Shown: positions 15,568-24,106 of the stretch, one piece after another
Numbering within the stretch: position 1 is the stretch's first letter
Layout of the letters: the number at the start of each line of letters is the position of its first letter
Source: S5-327 sp965248065
GTDB lineage: Bacteria > Chloroflexota > Dehalococcoidia > Lucifugimonadales > Australimonadaceae
Reading direction: 5' to 3'
Assembly (NCBI GenBank): GCA_965248065.1
Contig: OZ252088.1
Location: 1,302,001 to 1,366,000, forward strand
DNA length: 64,000 nt
Position numbers and translations under genes: made by a program
Notes under the pieces: model-generated
Seen by the model: only the letters and a program-made list of their open reading frames with translations
Told to the model about the DNA's origin: nothing
Database searches by the model: none

Positions 15568-16596
15568 CCTGAATCCACAAACGAAGTGCAACACCAGATT
15601 AGGGTGTTGCCATGGAATACAGACAGCTCTGCATTGAGGAACGGTGTGAGATTGCCCGCTTACGCGCCAAGGGCTCCTCGGTCCGGCAAGTCGCTACAAC
15701 TCTGGATCGCGCGGCATCGACCGTGGCTCGGGAGCTGAAGCGGAACGCACTGCGAACGGACGGGTACCAAGCGTCGCCGGCCCAGGAGCGTGCCCGCGCG
15801 CGGCGCTGGACGGGGGCGCGGCTGGAACGGGACGAGGAGTTGCGGGAGCGGGTCTTGGCGGGCCTGAAGTGGGGGTGGTCGCCGGAGCAGGTCGCCCATG
15901 AGATGCGCAGAGAGGAGGGCCGGACGGTGACCTCGGACGAGAGCATCTACCGGTTCGTCTACGCCCCAGGCCGCGCGGCACAAAGACCATGATTGGCGGC
16001 GCTACTTGCCGAGGGCGAAGTGGAAGCGGGGGAGGCGGGGCCGCAGGGGGGGAAGCTCGGTTTCCTTCATTCCCCTCCGCCGACCCGTTGCTGAGCGGCC
16101 TGCGGTGGCGGCCGACCGGCGGACCTTCGGGCACTGGGAGGCGGACACGATGCAGTTCGGGAGGTCGGGAGAGGTGGTGTTGGCCCTGCAGGAACGCTCC
16201 TCGCGCCTCTTGCTTCTCGCGCGTGCGCCGTCGAAGGAGGCGGGGCCGATCGCGGAGTCCATCGCCCGGATGCTGGGGCCGTTGCCGCCGGAGTTTCGCC
16301 AGACGGTGACCTTCGACAATGGGACCGAGTTCACCCGTCACTACGAGCTCCACCGGTTGGGCATCGAGACGTTCTTCTGCGACACGTACTCGCCGTGGCA
16401 GAAGGGGGGAGTGGAGAACGCGATCGGCCGGCTGCGGCGGTTCCTGCCGCGGGGGACGAATCTGGGGGAGGTGTCGGATGAGCGGTTTGCGCTGATCGGG
16501 CAGGCGTACAACAATACGCCGCGCAAGTGCCTGGGCTACCGGACACCGGCGGGGGTCGTCGAGGAGCAGGTGTTGCACTTCAAATGTGGATTCACC
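15568..16596 (+). mobile_element. IS30-family insertion sequence, copy 2 (frameshifted)
   Basis: About 1029 bp, near-identical to copy 1, same inverted repeats and same orientation. Left flank GAGGTTC(CC), right flank TTCCCGCCTTCGCGGGAATG, again within a REP-like palindrome. One extra base relative to copy 1. Confidence 0.85.
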
Positions 16597-16617
16597 TTCC
16601 CGCCTTCGCGGGAATGA
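15612..16617 (+). pseudogene. IS30-family transposase, broken by a one-base insertion
   Basis: The frame from ATG 15612 matches copy 1 through DESIYRFVYA. An extra C in the run at 15964-15967 (CCCC instead of CCC) then shifts it to an early stop at 15992. The second frame resumes with the KWKRGRRGRRGG block and carries all catalytic motifs (HWEADTM, TFDNGTEF, KGGVENAIGRLRRF) to a stop at 16617 in the flanking palindrome. Other differences from copy 1 are a handful of substitutions (for example G to D before GYQASP). Loss is recent. A programmed frameshift is unlikely because copy 1 needs none. Confidence 0.85.
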
Positions 16618-16636
16618 CGGGGGAGGGAGGCTGCGA

Positions 16637-16661
16637 GGTTCCCGCTGCGCGGGAATGACGG
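16637..16661 (+). repeat. REP-like palindrome heading a composite repeat
   Basis: GGTTCCCGCTGCGCGGGAA followed by TGACGG, then a block to 16757 that parallels 10796-10925 (GGAAGGGGGCGCGGG, GACGGGGGAAGTCTGCG, CTGCGCTTGCGCG, CCCTCCCGCGGCGGGAGGG). Confidence 0.75.
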
Positions 16662-16811
16662 AAGGGGGCGCGGGCGTGACGGGGGAAGTCTGCGGGCCGC
16701 CGCTTCTCCTCCCCCGCGCATCACTGCGCTTGCGCGTCCCCTCCCGCGGCGGGAGGGGACTTTCGAGGCAACGACGGGCTGCGCCCCCGCAGACGCAGAA
16801 GGGGAATAGGG

Positions 16812-16991
16812 CTAGCCGCCGGCTTGGGGATTGACGGGGGACTCTTCCGTGGGGACGGTGTCCTCGCGGGTGAGGGTGTTGCTGTCCCACTCGTCATAGG
16901 GCAGCTTTTCGGCGGCGAGGGCCGCCTCTTTCTCGTTGGCGGCTTCGACAGTCGTTCGGTAGAGGACTTCGTGGCTGACGAGGAATCGCAT
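16812..16991 (-). CDS. Small acidic protein, possibly DpnD/PcfM-like
   Basis: 59 residues beginning MRFLVSHEVLYRTTVEAANE, then EAALAAEKLPYDEWDSNTLTRED and a Pro/Glu tail. The pattern (short beta strand, V-E-A repeat, acidic helix) recalls small proteins annotated as DpnD/PcfM-like, which are thought to be helical accessory proteins of unknown role. That is resemblance by eye only. No strong Shine-Dalgarno is seen (GCCGCCCAGCGACCCC precedes the ATG). It lies alone between the composite repeat and the short inverted-repeat element at 17044. Confidence 0.5.
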   Translation of the reverse strand: MRFLVSHEVLYRTTVEAANEKEAALAAEKLPYDEWDSNTLTREDTVPTEESPVNPQAGG

Positions 16992-17043
16992 GGGGTCGCT
17001 GGGCGGCTATCGGCGAGAATGGGGGTTCGCGGCAGGCGTTATG

Positions 17044-17133
17044 GAGACCATTGCATAACTGCTCAACGCCGGGGATTCGGGGGCGAGGTTCCCGCCTGAG
17101 CGGGAATGACGGAAAGGGCTATGCAAAGGTCTC
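17044..17133 (+). mobile_element. Short inverted-repeat element related to the 186-bp MITE-like family
   Basis: Left end GAGACCATTGCATAAC and right end GGCTATGCAAAGGTCTC correspond to the 16-bp terminal repeats of the longer elements, but only 90 bp lie between the ends. The interior lacks the hairpins and instead contains a full REP-like palindrome (17087-17112, GGTTCCCGCCTGAGCGGGAA). No 6-bp duplication is evident. A deletion derivative or a chance pairing of solo ends are both possible. Confidence 0.55.
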
Positions 17134-17157
17134 CTGTCCGGGCGGGAAGCGGGAGCT

Positions 17158-18720
17158 TCACAGGGGGATGTTGCCGTGCTTCTTGGGCGGAAGGGTGTCG
17201 CGCTTGTTCTGGAGGGCGTCGAGGGCGTGAATCAGCTTGGGCCGGGTCTCGGCGGGGTCGATGACGTCGTCGATGAAGCCTCGCTCGGCTGCTCGGTAGG
17301 GGTTCGCAAAGTTCGCGCGGTACTCCTCGATGAGCTCGGCGCGCGTGGCCTCCGGGTTCTCGGAGTCGGCGAGCCTGCGCCGGTGGATGATGTTCACGGC
17401 GGCGTCGGGGCCCATGACGGCGATCTCCGCGGACGGCCAGGCGAGGTTTATGTCGGTGCGCAAGTGCTTGCTGCCCATGACGACGTAGGCGCCGCCGTAG
17501 GCCTTGCGGGTCACCACGGTGATCTTCGGGACAGTCGCCTCGGCGTAGGCATAGAGGAGCTTCGCGCCCTGGCGGATGATGCCGCGGTGCTCCTGGTCCT
17601 TGCCGGGCATGTAGCCGGGCACGTCGGCGAAGGTGATGATGGGGATGTTGAAGGCGTCGCAGAACCGGACGAACCGTGCAGCCTTGACGGAGGCGTGGAT
17701 GTCGATGACGCCGGCCAGGTAGGCGGGCTGCTGGGCGACGATTCCGACGCTGCGTCCGTTGAGGCGTCCGAAGCCGATGATTATGTTCGGTGCGAAGGCG
17801 CTTTGGACGTTGAAGAAGTCGCCGTTGTCCACGATGCGTTCGAGCACGTCGAGCATGTCGTAAGAGCGGGCCGACTCTTCGGGGACGATGTCGCGGAGGG
17901 CCTCGTCCGCGCGCTCGGGGTCGTCGTCCTGGTCCCCGAGGGGCGTGTCGTCCAGGTTGTTGAGGGGGAGGAAGCTGAGGAGCCGCCGGATGGTCTCCAT
18001 GCATTCTTCTTCGGAGTCCAGGGTGAAGTGGGAGACGCCGGAGAAGGTGGCATGGGCGTCGGCGCCGCCGAGCTCCTCGTGGGATATCTCCTCGCCGGTG
18101 ACGGCTTTGATGACGTCCGGGCCGGTGATGAACATCTGGGAGACGCCGCGAACCATGAGGGTGAAGTCGGTGATGGCTGGCGAGTAGACGGCGCCGCCTG
18201 CTGAGGGGCCGAGGATGGCGGATATCTGGGGCACGACGCCCGACGCGAGGGTGTTGCGCATGAAGATTTCGCCATAGCCGGCGAGGCTGAGGACGCCTTC
18301 CTGGATGCGCGCGCCGCCGGAGTCGCCGATGCCGATGATGGGCGCGCCGTTCCGCATGGCGAGGTCCATCACCTTGCATATCTTCTCGGCGGTCACCTCG
18401 GAGAGGGAGCCGCCGAAAACGGTGAAGTCTTGGGAGTAGACGTAGGCGGTGCGTCCGTTGATCTTGCCGTAGCCGGTGACGACGGAATCGCCGGGGAATT
18501 TCTTGTCCGCGACGCCGAATTCGCTGGAGCGGTGGGTGACGAAGGAGTCGAGCTCCTCGAACGTCCCGGGGTCGAGGAGGAGGGCGATACGCTCGCGCGC
18601 GGTGAGCTTGCCCTTGGCGTGCTGCTGCTCGATGCGCGCGGCGCCGCCCGACGACTCGGGCCCCTGCTTGCGGAGCTTCAAGTCTTCGAGGCGGTCCTGG
18701 GCCTTCTTCTCAACGACCAT
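17158..18720 (-). CDS. Acyl-CoA carboxylase carboxyltransferase (beta) subunit
   Basis: 520 residues, propionyl/acetyl-CoA carboxylase beta type (PccB/AccD5). It transfers the carboxyl group from carboxybiotin to acyl-CoA. Crotonase-like N half: HAKGKLTARERIALLLDPGTFEEL, then GDSGGARIQEGV and ILGPSAGGAVYSPAITDF (acyl-CoA oxyanion hole). C half: DVPGYMPGKDQEHRGIIRQGAKLLYAYAEA and KITVVTRKAYGGAYVVMGSKHL (biotin site). The length matches the family (about 510-540). The residue that selects acetyl- versus propionyl-CoA cannot be placed with certainty. No biotin carboxylase/carrier subunit is in the window. It ends at KHGNIPL, typical for PccB. Confidence 0.93.
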   Translation of the reverse strand: MVVEKKAQDRLEDLKLRKQGPESSGGAARIEQQHAKGKLTARERIALLLDPGTFEELDSFVTHRSSEFGVADKKFPGDSVVTGYGKINGRTAYVYSQDFTVFGGSLSEVTAEKICKVMDLAMRNGAPIIGIGDSGGARIQEGVLSLAGYGEIFMRNTLASGVVPQISAILGPSAGGAVYSPAITDFTLMVRGVSQMFITGPDVIKAVTGEEISHEELGGADAHATFSGVSHFTLDSEEECMETIRRLLSFLPLNNLDDTPLGDQDDDPERADEALRDIVPEESARSYDMLDVLERIVDNGDFFNVQSAFAPNIIIGFGRLNGRSVGIVAQQPAYLAGVIDIHASVKAARFVRFCDAFNIPIITFADVPGYMPGKDQEHRGIIRQGAKLLYAYAEATVPKITVVTRKAYGGAYVVMGSKHLRTDINLAWPSAEIAVMGPDAAVNIIHRRRLADSENPEATRAELIEEYRANFANPYRAAERGFIDDVIDPAETRPKLIHALDALQNKRDTLPPKKHGNIPL

Positions 18721-18989
18721 AGCGCGCCTATGGGGCGGCGCATGACAAGGCGCGCGACCCCGGGGGAGGATACGTCATCCTAGCACCGGCCCACGCGAGA
18801 GCCAAGTTGCCGGGGCGGCCCGTTTGGCGCGATACAGGGACTGCCGGTGCGGAAATCGGCTGGTTCCGTCACCCTAGGCGGCATGGTATGGGGCGTGGGC
18901 GTTCTGGTATCATTCGCCGAGTTGCAAAGGTCCGGCGGACAACCGGACTCTCACATGCCGACTCTCTCAAAATATCGCGACTGAGGAAA

Positions 18990-19670
18990 ATGACTACCGG
19001 CGTCTCTTATAACTCAGACGAAGAACTCGTGAAGCGTCTCCAGGTCGTGCTCCGCCATTACGCGAGAGCGGGGGATGACGGAAGGCTGGGCGGCGACGGC
19101 GTGCGGGAGGTGCGGAGCATTGCCGCCACGCTCGCGGGGCGCATCTATGACGACCCCCAGAAGTGGGGCATCGCCGATATCCGAGAGGACTTCCGGGACG
19201 ACGCGGCCGCCGACACGCTGGCGAAGCTGCTCTCTGGGGCCGCCGAGCTCACGGGTAGGCAGGTCGTATCCGAGTGGTTCAGCCGGGCGGTGGAATCGAG
19301 GTTCCGCCAGCTGTGGAGCATGTCGGAGCGCCAGGCCGAGGAGCGGGAAACCAAGGCCGAGGAAGGCGTCCCTGCGCCGGACCCGGCCTCGGGCGCAGAC
19401 GATGCCGCCGTATTCGAGGAGAACGGGGAGCTTTGGCGCCGGTTCGAGTCCGAGTTCCCGCGCGACGCGTTCGTTCTGCGCCTTCGCTACATGCTGGGCC
19501 GCAGCGCGGCCGAGATGGCCGTGATGTTGGACGCGCCAGGCCCCCAAGCTATCGGAATCCGCATCAACCGGGGCCGCGAGCGGTTCAAGATGTTCTGTGA
19601 GCAGGCGGGCTTCGGACGTCGCGAGGTCGCAGGGATCATGGCGCGGATCGCGGAGGAGCAGGAATCGTGA
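18990..19670 (+). CDS. Sigma-70 region 4-like helix-turn-helix protein, coupled to ftsZ
   Basis: 226 residues. The start MTTGVSYNSDEELV is preceded by GAGGA 5 nt upstream. The N-terminal two thirds are helical with no domain I can name. Residues about 160-215 (DAFVLRLRYMLGRSAAEMAV, then a Gly/Arg-rich helix RINRGRERFKMFC) resemble the region 4 helix-turn-helix of extracytoplasmic-function sigma factors; region 2 is not recognisable, so it may be a regulator rather than a working sigma factor. The stop TGA overlaps the GTG start of the FtsZ gene (GTGA), indicating translational coupling. A role in controlling division is inferred only from this coupling. Confidence 0.65.
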   Translation: MTTGVSYNSDEELVKRLQVVLRHYARAGDDGRLGGDGVREVRSIAATLAGRIYDDPQKWGIADIREDFRDDAAADTLAKLLSGAAELTGRQVVSEWFSRAVESRFRQLWSMSERQAEERETKAEEGVPAPDPASGADDAAVFEENGELWRRFESEFPRDAFVLRLRYMLGRSAAEMAVMLDAPGPQAIGIRINRGRERFKMFCEQAGFGRREVAGIMARIAEEQES

Positions 19671-21172
19671 CCGAGCAGCCCATGAGCTCGATTGTCGTCG
19701 GTCGGCAGGCGTGGGTGCGCTTCGCTATGGATGCGACCGAGCGCTGGCTGAGCGTCTCCGGCGGGCTACCGTCCGAGATGACGCGCTTTGCCGCCTACAT
19801 GCGGGAGCTGCGCTACCGCTCACGCCTCTCGCTGTTGGACCTGGCGGGCGAGCTTCAGGTCTCCTATGAGGACCTGGCGATGCTCGAGCAGGGCCTGCTT
19901 CGGCCCTCGGAAGTTTCGACGGCCACCTGGGTCCGCCTGATGCGCTTACTGGAGGGGCGGGACATCCTGACCGTGCACGTGCCCCCTCCGCAGGAGGCGG
20001 ACGTTCTGGCCGCGGCCGATTCCGACGAGCTTTGGGCGGTGGGGGAGATTTCCGGTTCCCAGTCCGGCACGAGCATGCGCGGGGCGGGCATGCAGCCGTT
20101 CGGCATCGCGCGTATCAAGGTCATAGGGGTAGGCGGCGGCGGCTCGAACGCAGTCAACCGCATGTACCGGCAGCGGATTGCAGGAGTGGACTACTTCGCG
20201 GTCAATACCGACGCGCAGCACCTGATCCACCTAGACCTGCCGGAGAAGATCCGCATCGGGGACCGTCTGGCGCGCGGGCTGGGGGTCGGAGGCGACCCGA
20301 GGCTTGGCCGCGAGTCCGCGGAGGAGTCGCGCGAGGACCTGTACGACATACTGAACGGCACCGATATGGTCTTCATCGCCGCGGGCATGGGCGGGGGGAC
20401 GGGCACGGGGGCCGCTCCCGTCGTGGCGGAGATTGCAAAAGAGGTAGGCGCGCTCACCATTGCGGTCGTTACGAAGCCGTTCCAGTTCGAGGGGCGTCGG
20501 CGGGCGCAGCAGGCCGACATGGGCATAAGCGCTCTGCGCGGGAACGTGGACACGCTGATCCTCATCCCGAACGATAGACTCAACGCGGTGTCCGACGAGC
20601 GGATGACCGCCGAGAACGCGTTCCGGATCGCGGACGACGTGCTCCGGCAAGGCGTGCAGTCGATCGCCGAGCTCGTCACGATTCCGGGCGAGATAAACCT
20701 GGACTTCGCGGACGTGAGGGCGGTCATGCTCGGGGCCGGACCGGCCTGGATGGCGATCGGGCACGGGCGGGGAACTCAGCGGGCGCAGGAAGCCGCGAAA
20801 GAGGCGATGGCCAGCCCGCTGCTCGACGCGCCTATCGAGGGCGCGACCCGCGTCCTCCTGAACATCACGGGCGGCTCGGACCTGACGCTGCAGGAGGTGC
20901 AGGAGGCGGCAGACTTCATCTCGCGGCTGGTGGACCCGAACGCCAACATCATCTTCGGTATGGTCAACGACCCGAAGATGGAGGACGAGGTCCGTGTGAC
21001 GGTGATCGCCACGGGCCTGCCCGAAGGAGAGGATGTCCTCAGCAAGTCGCTCGAAGACATGCTCGATCAGTCATTCGACGATGATGCGGCGCCTTTCGAA
21101 GACTCGGAGCCGACGGTGGAGGTGCCGGGGTTCCTTCGCAGGTTGGGCTTCGGCCGGCGTTCCGACCGATAG
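19667..21172 (+). CDS. ftsZ: FtsZ with an N-terminal helix-turn-helix extension
   Basis: 501 residues. The FtsZ core begins near residue 145 (FGIARIKVIGVGGGGSNAVN). It carries the tubulin signature GMGGGTGTGAAP, the T7-loop GEINLDFADVR that completes GTP hydrolysis in the neighbouring subunit, and a C-terminal tail ending in VPGFLRRLGFGRR, like the conserved FtsZ tail peptide. In front are about 145 extra residues. Residues 40-100 look like an XRE-type helix-turn-helix (RFAAYMRELRYRSRLSLLDL, AGELQVSYEDLAMLEQGLLR), then a linker. Usual bacterial FtsZ is 350-400 aa. The GTG start overlaps the upstream sigma-like gene by 4 nt. Internal ATGs near residue 137 (20075) could give a normal-length form, but no ribosome-binding site is seen there. 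Confidence 0.9.
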   Translation: MTEQPMSSIVVGRQAWVRFAMDATERWLSVSGGLPSEMTRFAAYMRELRYRSRLSLLDLAGELQVSYEDLAMLEQGLLRPSEVSTATWVRLMRLLEGRDILTVHVPPPQEADVLAAADSDELWAVGEISGSQSGTSMRGAGMQPFGIARIKVIGVGGGGSNAVNRMYRQRIAGVDYFAVNTDAQHLIHLDLPEKIRIGDRLARGLGVGGDPRLGRESAEESREDLYDILNGTDMVFIAAGMGGGTGTGAAPVVAEIAKEVGALTIAVVTKPFQFEGRRRAQQADMGISALRGNVDTLILIPNDRLNAVSDERMTAENAFRIADDVLRQGVQSIAELVTIPGEINLDFADVRAVMLGAGPAWMAIGHGRGTQRAQEAAKEAMASPLLDAPIEGATRVLLNITGGSDLTLQEVQEAADFISRLVDPNANIIFGMVNDPKMEDEVRVTVIATGLPEGEDVLSKSLEDMLDQSFDDDAAPFEDSEPTVEVPGFLRRLGFGRRSDR

Positions 21173-21213
21173 CAGGCGTCGTCCTGAGACTTGCGCGGGC
21201 TGTCGTTCCGCTG

Positions 21214-22653
21214 TTGATTGTCTCGATTGCGGCTTTGGCCGCCGCTTCGCAGTCCCCAAATGCCGCGCTTCCCACGCTGGAGCTGGAGCGAACGTTTCCC
21301 GCGCTCAGGTTCGAGCGGCCGGTGCTACTCACCCATGCAGGCGACGGCTCGGGGCTCGTGTACGTCGTGGAGCAGGCCGGCGTCATCTACCGGCTGGACC
21401 CCGCGGAGCCGGAGCGGTCGGAGGTATTCCTCGACATCCGCGCTCGCGTGAGCCGGGACAGGAACGAGGAGGGCCTACTGGGTCTGGCCTTCGATCCGGC
21501 TTTCGGGGAGAGCGGGCGCTTCTATGTGTACTACAGCGCGGCGGCCCCTCGCCGGTCCGTCCTGTCGCGGTTTGAGGTCGGCGGCGGTCTGGGAGACGCG
21601 GGCTCGGAAGCGATGATTCTGGAAGTGGACCAGCCCTTTTCCAACCACAACGGCGGGATGATCGCGTTTGGGCCGGATGGGATGCTGTACGTTGCGTTGG
21701 GGGACGGCGGTTCGAGCGGGGACCCTCTGGGGAACGGGCAGAATCTCGGCACGCTCTTGGGCTCCATACTCCGGATCGACGTGGGGCAGGGCGCTCCTTA
21801 CGTCACACCAACCGATAATCCCTTTTTGGGGAGGCCCGGCGCCCGCGGCGAGATATGGGCCTACGGGCTTCGCAATCCGTGGCGATTCTCCTTTGACAAG
21901 GAGACAGGCGAGCTGTGGACGGGCGACGTGGGCCAGGACGCCGTGGAAGAGGTCAACATCGTGCGCCGGGGCGCCAACTACGGGTGGAACGTGATGGAGG
22001 GGTCCCGCTGCTTTCGCGCCGCGTCGTGCGAGGCCGGCGGTATGGAGGCGCCTGTCGCGGAGTACGGCCATAGGCTCGGCTGCTCGGTAACCGGCGGGTA
22101 CGTCTACCGGGGGGAGCGCCTGCCGGAGCTCCAGGGCGTTTACCTGTACGCGGACTTCTGCACCGGCCTCATCTGGGGGCTCCGGCACGACGGCGAGCGA
22201 GTGACGGAGCAGGGGCAGATTGCCGACGCTCCATTCCAGATAGCGTCGTTTGGGGAGGACGAGGCCGGGGAGGTCTACATCCTTGGGTTCGACGGAGGCG
22301 TCTACACGTTTGCTCCGCCGCCCGGCCAAGCGCCGCCGACTCCAACGGCGACACTCATGCCAACTCCCACGAGCGCGCCGACGTCCGTGCTCGCGCCCAC
22401 GGCCGCTCCGCCTGGTGGACCTACGCTTGCGCCGACATCCGGCCTCGCACCCACCGTTACCCCGTCCGGTGAACCCACGCTCACGCCTACGCCCGTTTCG
22501 TCCATGAGCGCGCCCGCCGTCAGGCCAACGCCGACGCCGTCGGCGGAGCCCTCGTCCAATGCGTTGGCGTGGGTCCTCATGATAGTGGTCCCGGCGGTTG
22601 GGTTGGTTGTTGGAATCGTCGTCTACCTTGTGCGGAGGTCGAGGAGCGGTTAG
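21214..22653 (+). CDS. PQQ-dependent sugar dehydrogenase-like exported protein
   Basis: 479 residues. A signal-like hydrophobic N-terminus is followed by a six-bladed propeller of the glucose/sorbosone dehydrogenase (HHIP-like, PF07995) family: EEGLLGLAFDP, NHNGGMIAFGPDGMLYVALGDGG, GEIWAYGLRNPWRFSFD, GDVGQDAVEEVN and YGWNVMEG are all family landmarks. A Pro/Thr-rich linker (about 365-445) leads to a C-terminal transmembrane helix and RRSRSG. It likely oxidises aldose sugars outside the cell with PQQ. The TTG at 21214 has no Shine-Dalgarno. The frame is open upstream with a basic, signal-like stretch (RLARAVVPLLIVS) but no ATG/GTG/TTG, so the true start is uncertain. Confidence 0.85.
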   Translation: MIVSIAALAAASQSPNAALPTLELERTFPALRFERPVLLTHAGDGSGLVYVVEQAGVIYRLDPAEPERSEVFLDIRARVSRDRNEEGLLGLAFDPAFGESGRFYVYYSAAAPRRSVLSRFEVGGGLGDAGSEAMILEVDQPFSNHNGGMIAFGPDGMLYVALGDGGSSGDPLGNGQNLGTLLGSILRIDVGQGAPYVTPTDNPFLGRPGARGEIWAYGLRNPWRFSFDKETGELWTGDVGQDAVEEVNIVRRGANYGWNVMEGSRCFRAASCEAGGMEAPVAEYGHRLGCSVTGGYVYRGERLPELQGVYLYADFCTGLIWGLRHDGERVTEQGQIADAPFQIASFGEDEAGEVYILGFDGGVYTFAPPPGQAPPTPTATLMPTPTSAPTSVLAPTAAPPGGPTLAPTSGLAPTVTPSGEPTLTPTPVSSMSAPAVRPTPTPSAEPSSNALAWVLMIVVPAVGLVVGIVVYLVRRSRSG

Positions 22654-24056
22654 ACGGCGCCCTGGTAGATGCGCGTGTCCGGCTTGAAGGCGGCCCAGGC
22701 GAACCAGAAGTGGTCTTGGGCGTTGACGCGCTCCAATTGTCGGCTGGTCATCGGCCCGGCGACCGCAGCCCCAAGGATGCTCCAGGAGCTGCCGGTCTCG
22801 TTGTCAACGATGGCGCCGGTCGCGGCGTCGCCTTCCAGCCGGAACGTGAGGGGTTGGCCGTCCAGCTCCGGCCTGAACACGCCAGTCGAGCCGAGGTCTT
22901 CGGCCTGGGCAATCTGGGCGGCGCCGAGGGCCGAGTTCGTTCCGAGCTCGAAGAAGACGACGATCTCCTCGCCGCCGACCTCGTCGTGAACGACGCGCTC
23001 TTCCCGGAGCAAGGGGTAAGGGAAGGCTGCGGCGTCGCCATTGATCTCGACGGCGGCTACGCGCTCCTTGGGGAGCAGTCGCGGGTCCGTGTTGGCGGGT
23101 CCGCCGGTCTCCGGGTCGATGTAGAGGAACGGCGGGTTGTCGACGCGGTCGTAGCCGACGTATGGATTGCTCCCGTACCGGCGGACGTGGCCGGTCTCCC
23201 GCGAGAGGACGTCGCCGTGGGGGTAGGCTTCCATGAACGTGGCCCAAGAGATGAGCTGCGCGGGGACGAAGGCGAGTTGGCCGCCAGCCAGCGCGCCGAC
23301 GAGGCCTTCGCCAGTGAGCTGCTGCCACCAGCTTTCGGTCTGCCGGTCCCACATGATGAGGTCGCTGTTGCGCAGGTTGCCGGAGACGCCGAAGTCGTAG
23401 ACGACGCCGTCGAGGTCGCGCTCGAACACGACCGCCGAGTTGCAGAGAGGGCAGAAGGTGACGGCGACCGGAACGCCGCCGAGCCGGTCGTTGGCAATCT
23501 CATGCCAGGTGAGAATCTGCAGGGGATAGGCGCGGGCCTCGCCGTTCACCTCCAGCGCGATTACCGGCTCCATGTCCTCTATCCATTCGTCGGCCTCGGC
23601 GATGGGGACGGACTTGGGGTCGTCGATGGGCGGGATGCCGTCGCGAGGCACGCCTCCGGAGAAGACTTCGTTGAAGGGGATGGTGTGGAAGCGGAAGTCG
23701 GTTTTCCAGACGCGGGTGGAGATGGGGGAAAGCCGGAGGTCCTCGGCGTAGTCAGGGTCGGCGGCGACGAGGTAGGCGTTGACCTCGGCATCCGGCCCGA
23801 CGGTCGGCGCGGGACGGCTCGTCGGCGCGGGCGCCGCAGGAGGAGCCGTTGGGGTGGGAGCGGCTGTGGGGGCGGAGGTCGGCGCCGGCGTGGGAGTCGG
23901 GGTCTCGGGCTGTCGAGGCGTTTCGATAGGGGTCGCGGTCGGTGTTGGGGTGGGCGTGCTTGCGGGGCTACAGGCGGCCGCCGCGAGCGCTATCGCCGTT
24001 CCAACCGCCGCCAGCGCTAACCGACTATGTATATTCAGCAACCCCGCCTCCCTCAT
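22650..24056 (-). CDS. DUF3179-domain lipoprotein
   Basis: 468 residues. Signal peptide with lipobox (AIALAAAACS, Cys near 29), then a long Thr/Pro linker (to about 88), then the DUF3179 domain. Its hallmarks are RAYPLQILTWHEIANDRLGG, VAVTFCPLCNSAVVF (Cys-x-x-Cys) and a second half with SWATFMEAYPHGDVLS. The family is exported and of unknown biochemical role; the CPLC pair may be redox active or bind metal, which is inference. It converges on the sugar dehydrogenase gene, with stop codons overlapping in TTAG. The linker resembles that of the neighbouring sugar dehydrogenase, consistent with a shared extracellular location. Confidence 0.88.
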   Translation of the reverse strand: MREAGLLNIHSRLALAAVGTAIALAAAACSPASTPTPTPTATPIETPRQPETPTPTPAPTSAPTAAPTPTAPPAAPAPTSRPAPTVGPDAEVNAYLVAADPDYAEDLRLSPISTRVWKTDFRFHTIPFNEVFSGGVPRDGIPPIDDPKSVPIAEADEWIEDMEPVIALEVNGEARAYPLQILTWHEIANDRLGGVPVAVTFCPLCNSAVVFERDLDGVVYDFGVSGNLRNSDLIMWDRQTESWWQQLTGEGLVGALAGGQLAFVPAQLISWATFMEAYPHGDVLSRETGHVRRYGSNPYVGYDRVDNPPFLYIDPETGGPANTDPRLLPKERVAAVEINGDAAAFPYPLLREERVVHDEVGGEEIVVFFELGTNSALGAAQIAQAEDLGSTGVFRPELDGQPLTFRLEGDAATGAIVDNETGSSWSILGAAVAGPMTSRQLERVNAQDHFWFAWAAFKPDTRIYQGAV

Positions 24057-24106
24057 CGTTGATTGTTTGGATGCGGAGGGCGGGGTTGGGGGTGCGGGTT
24101 AGGGGG

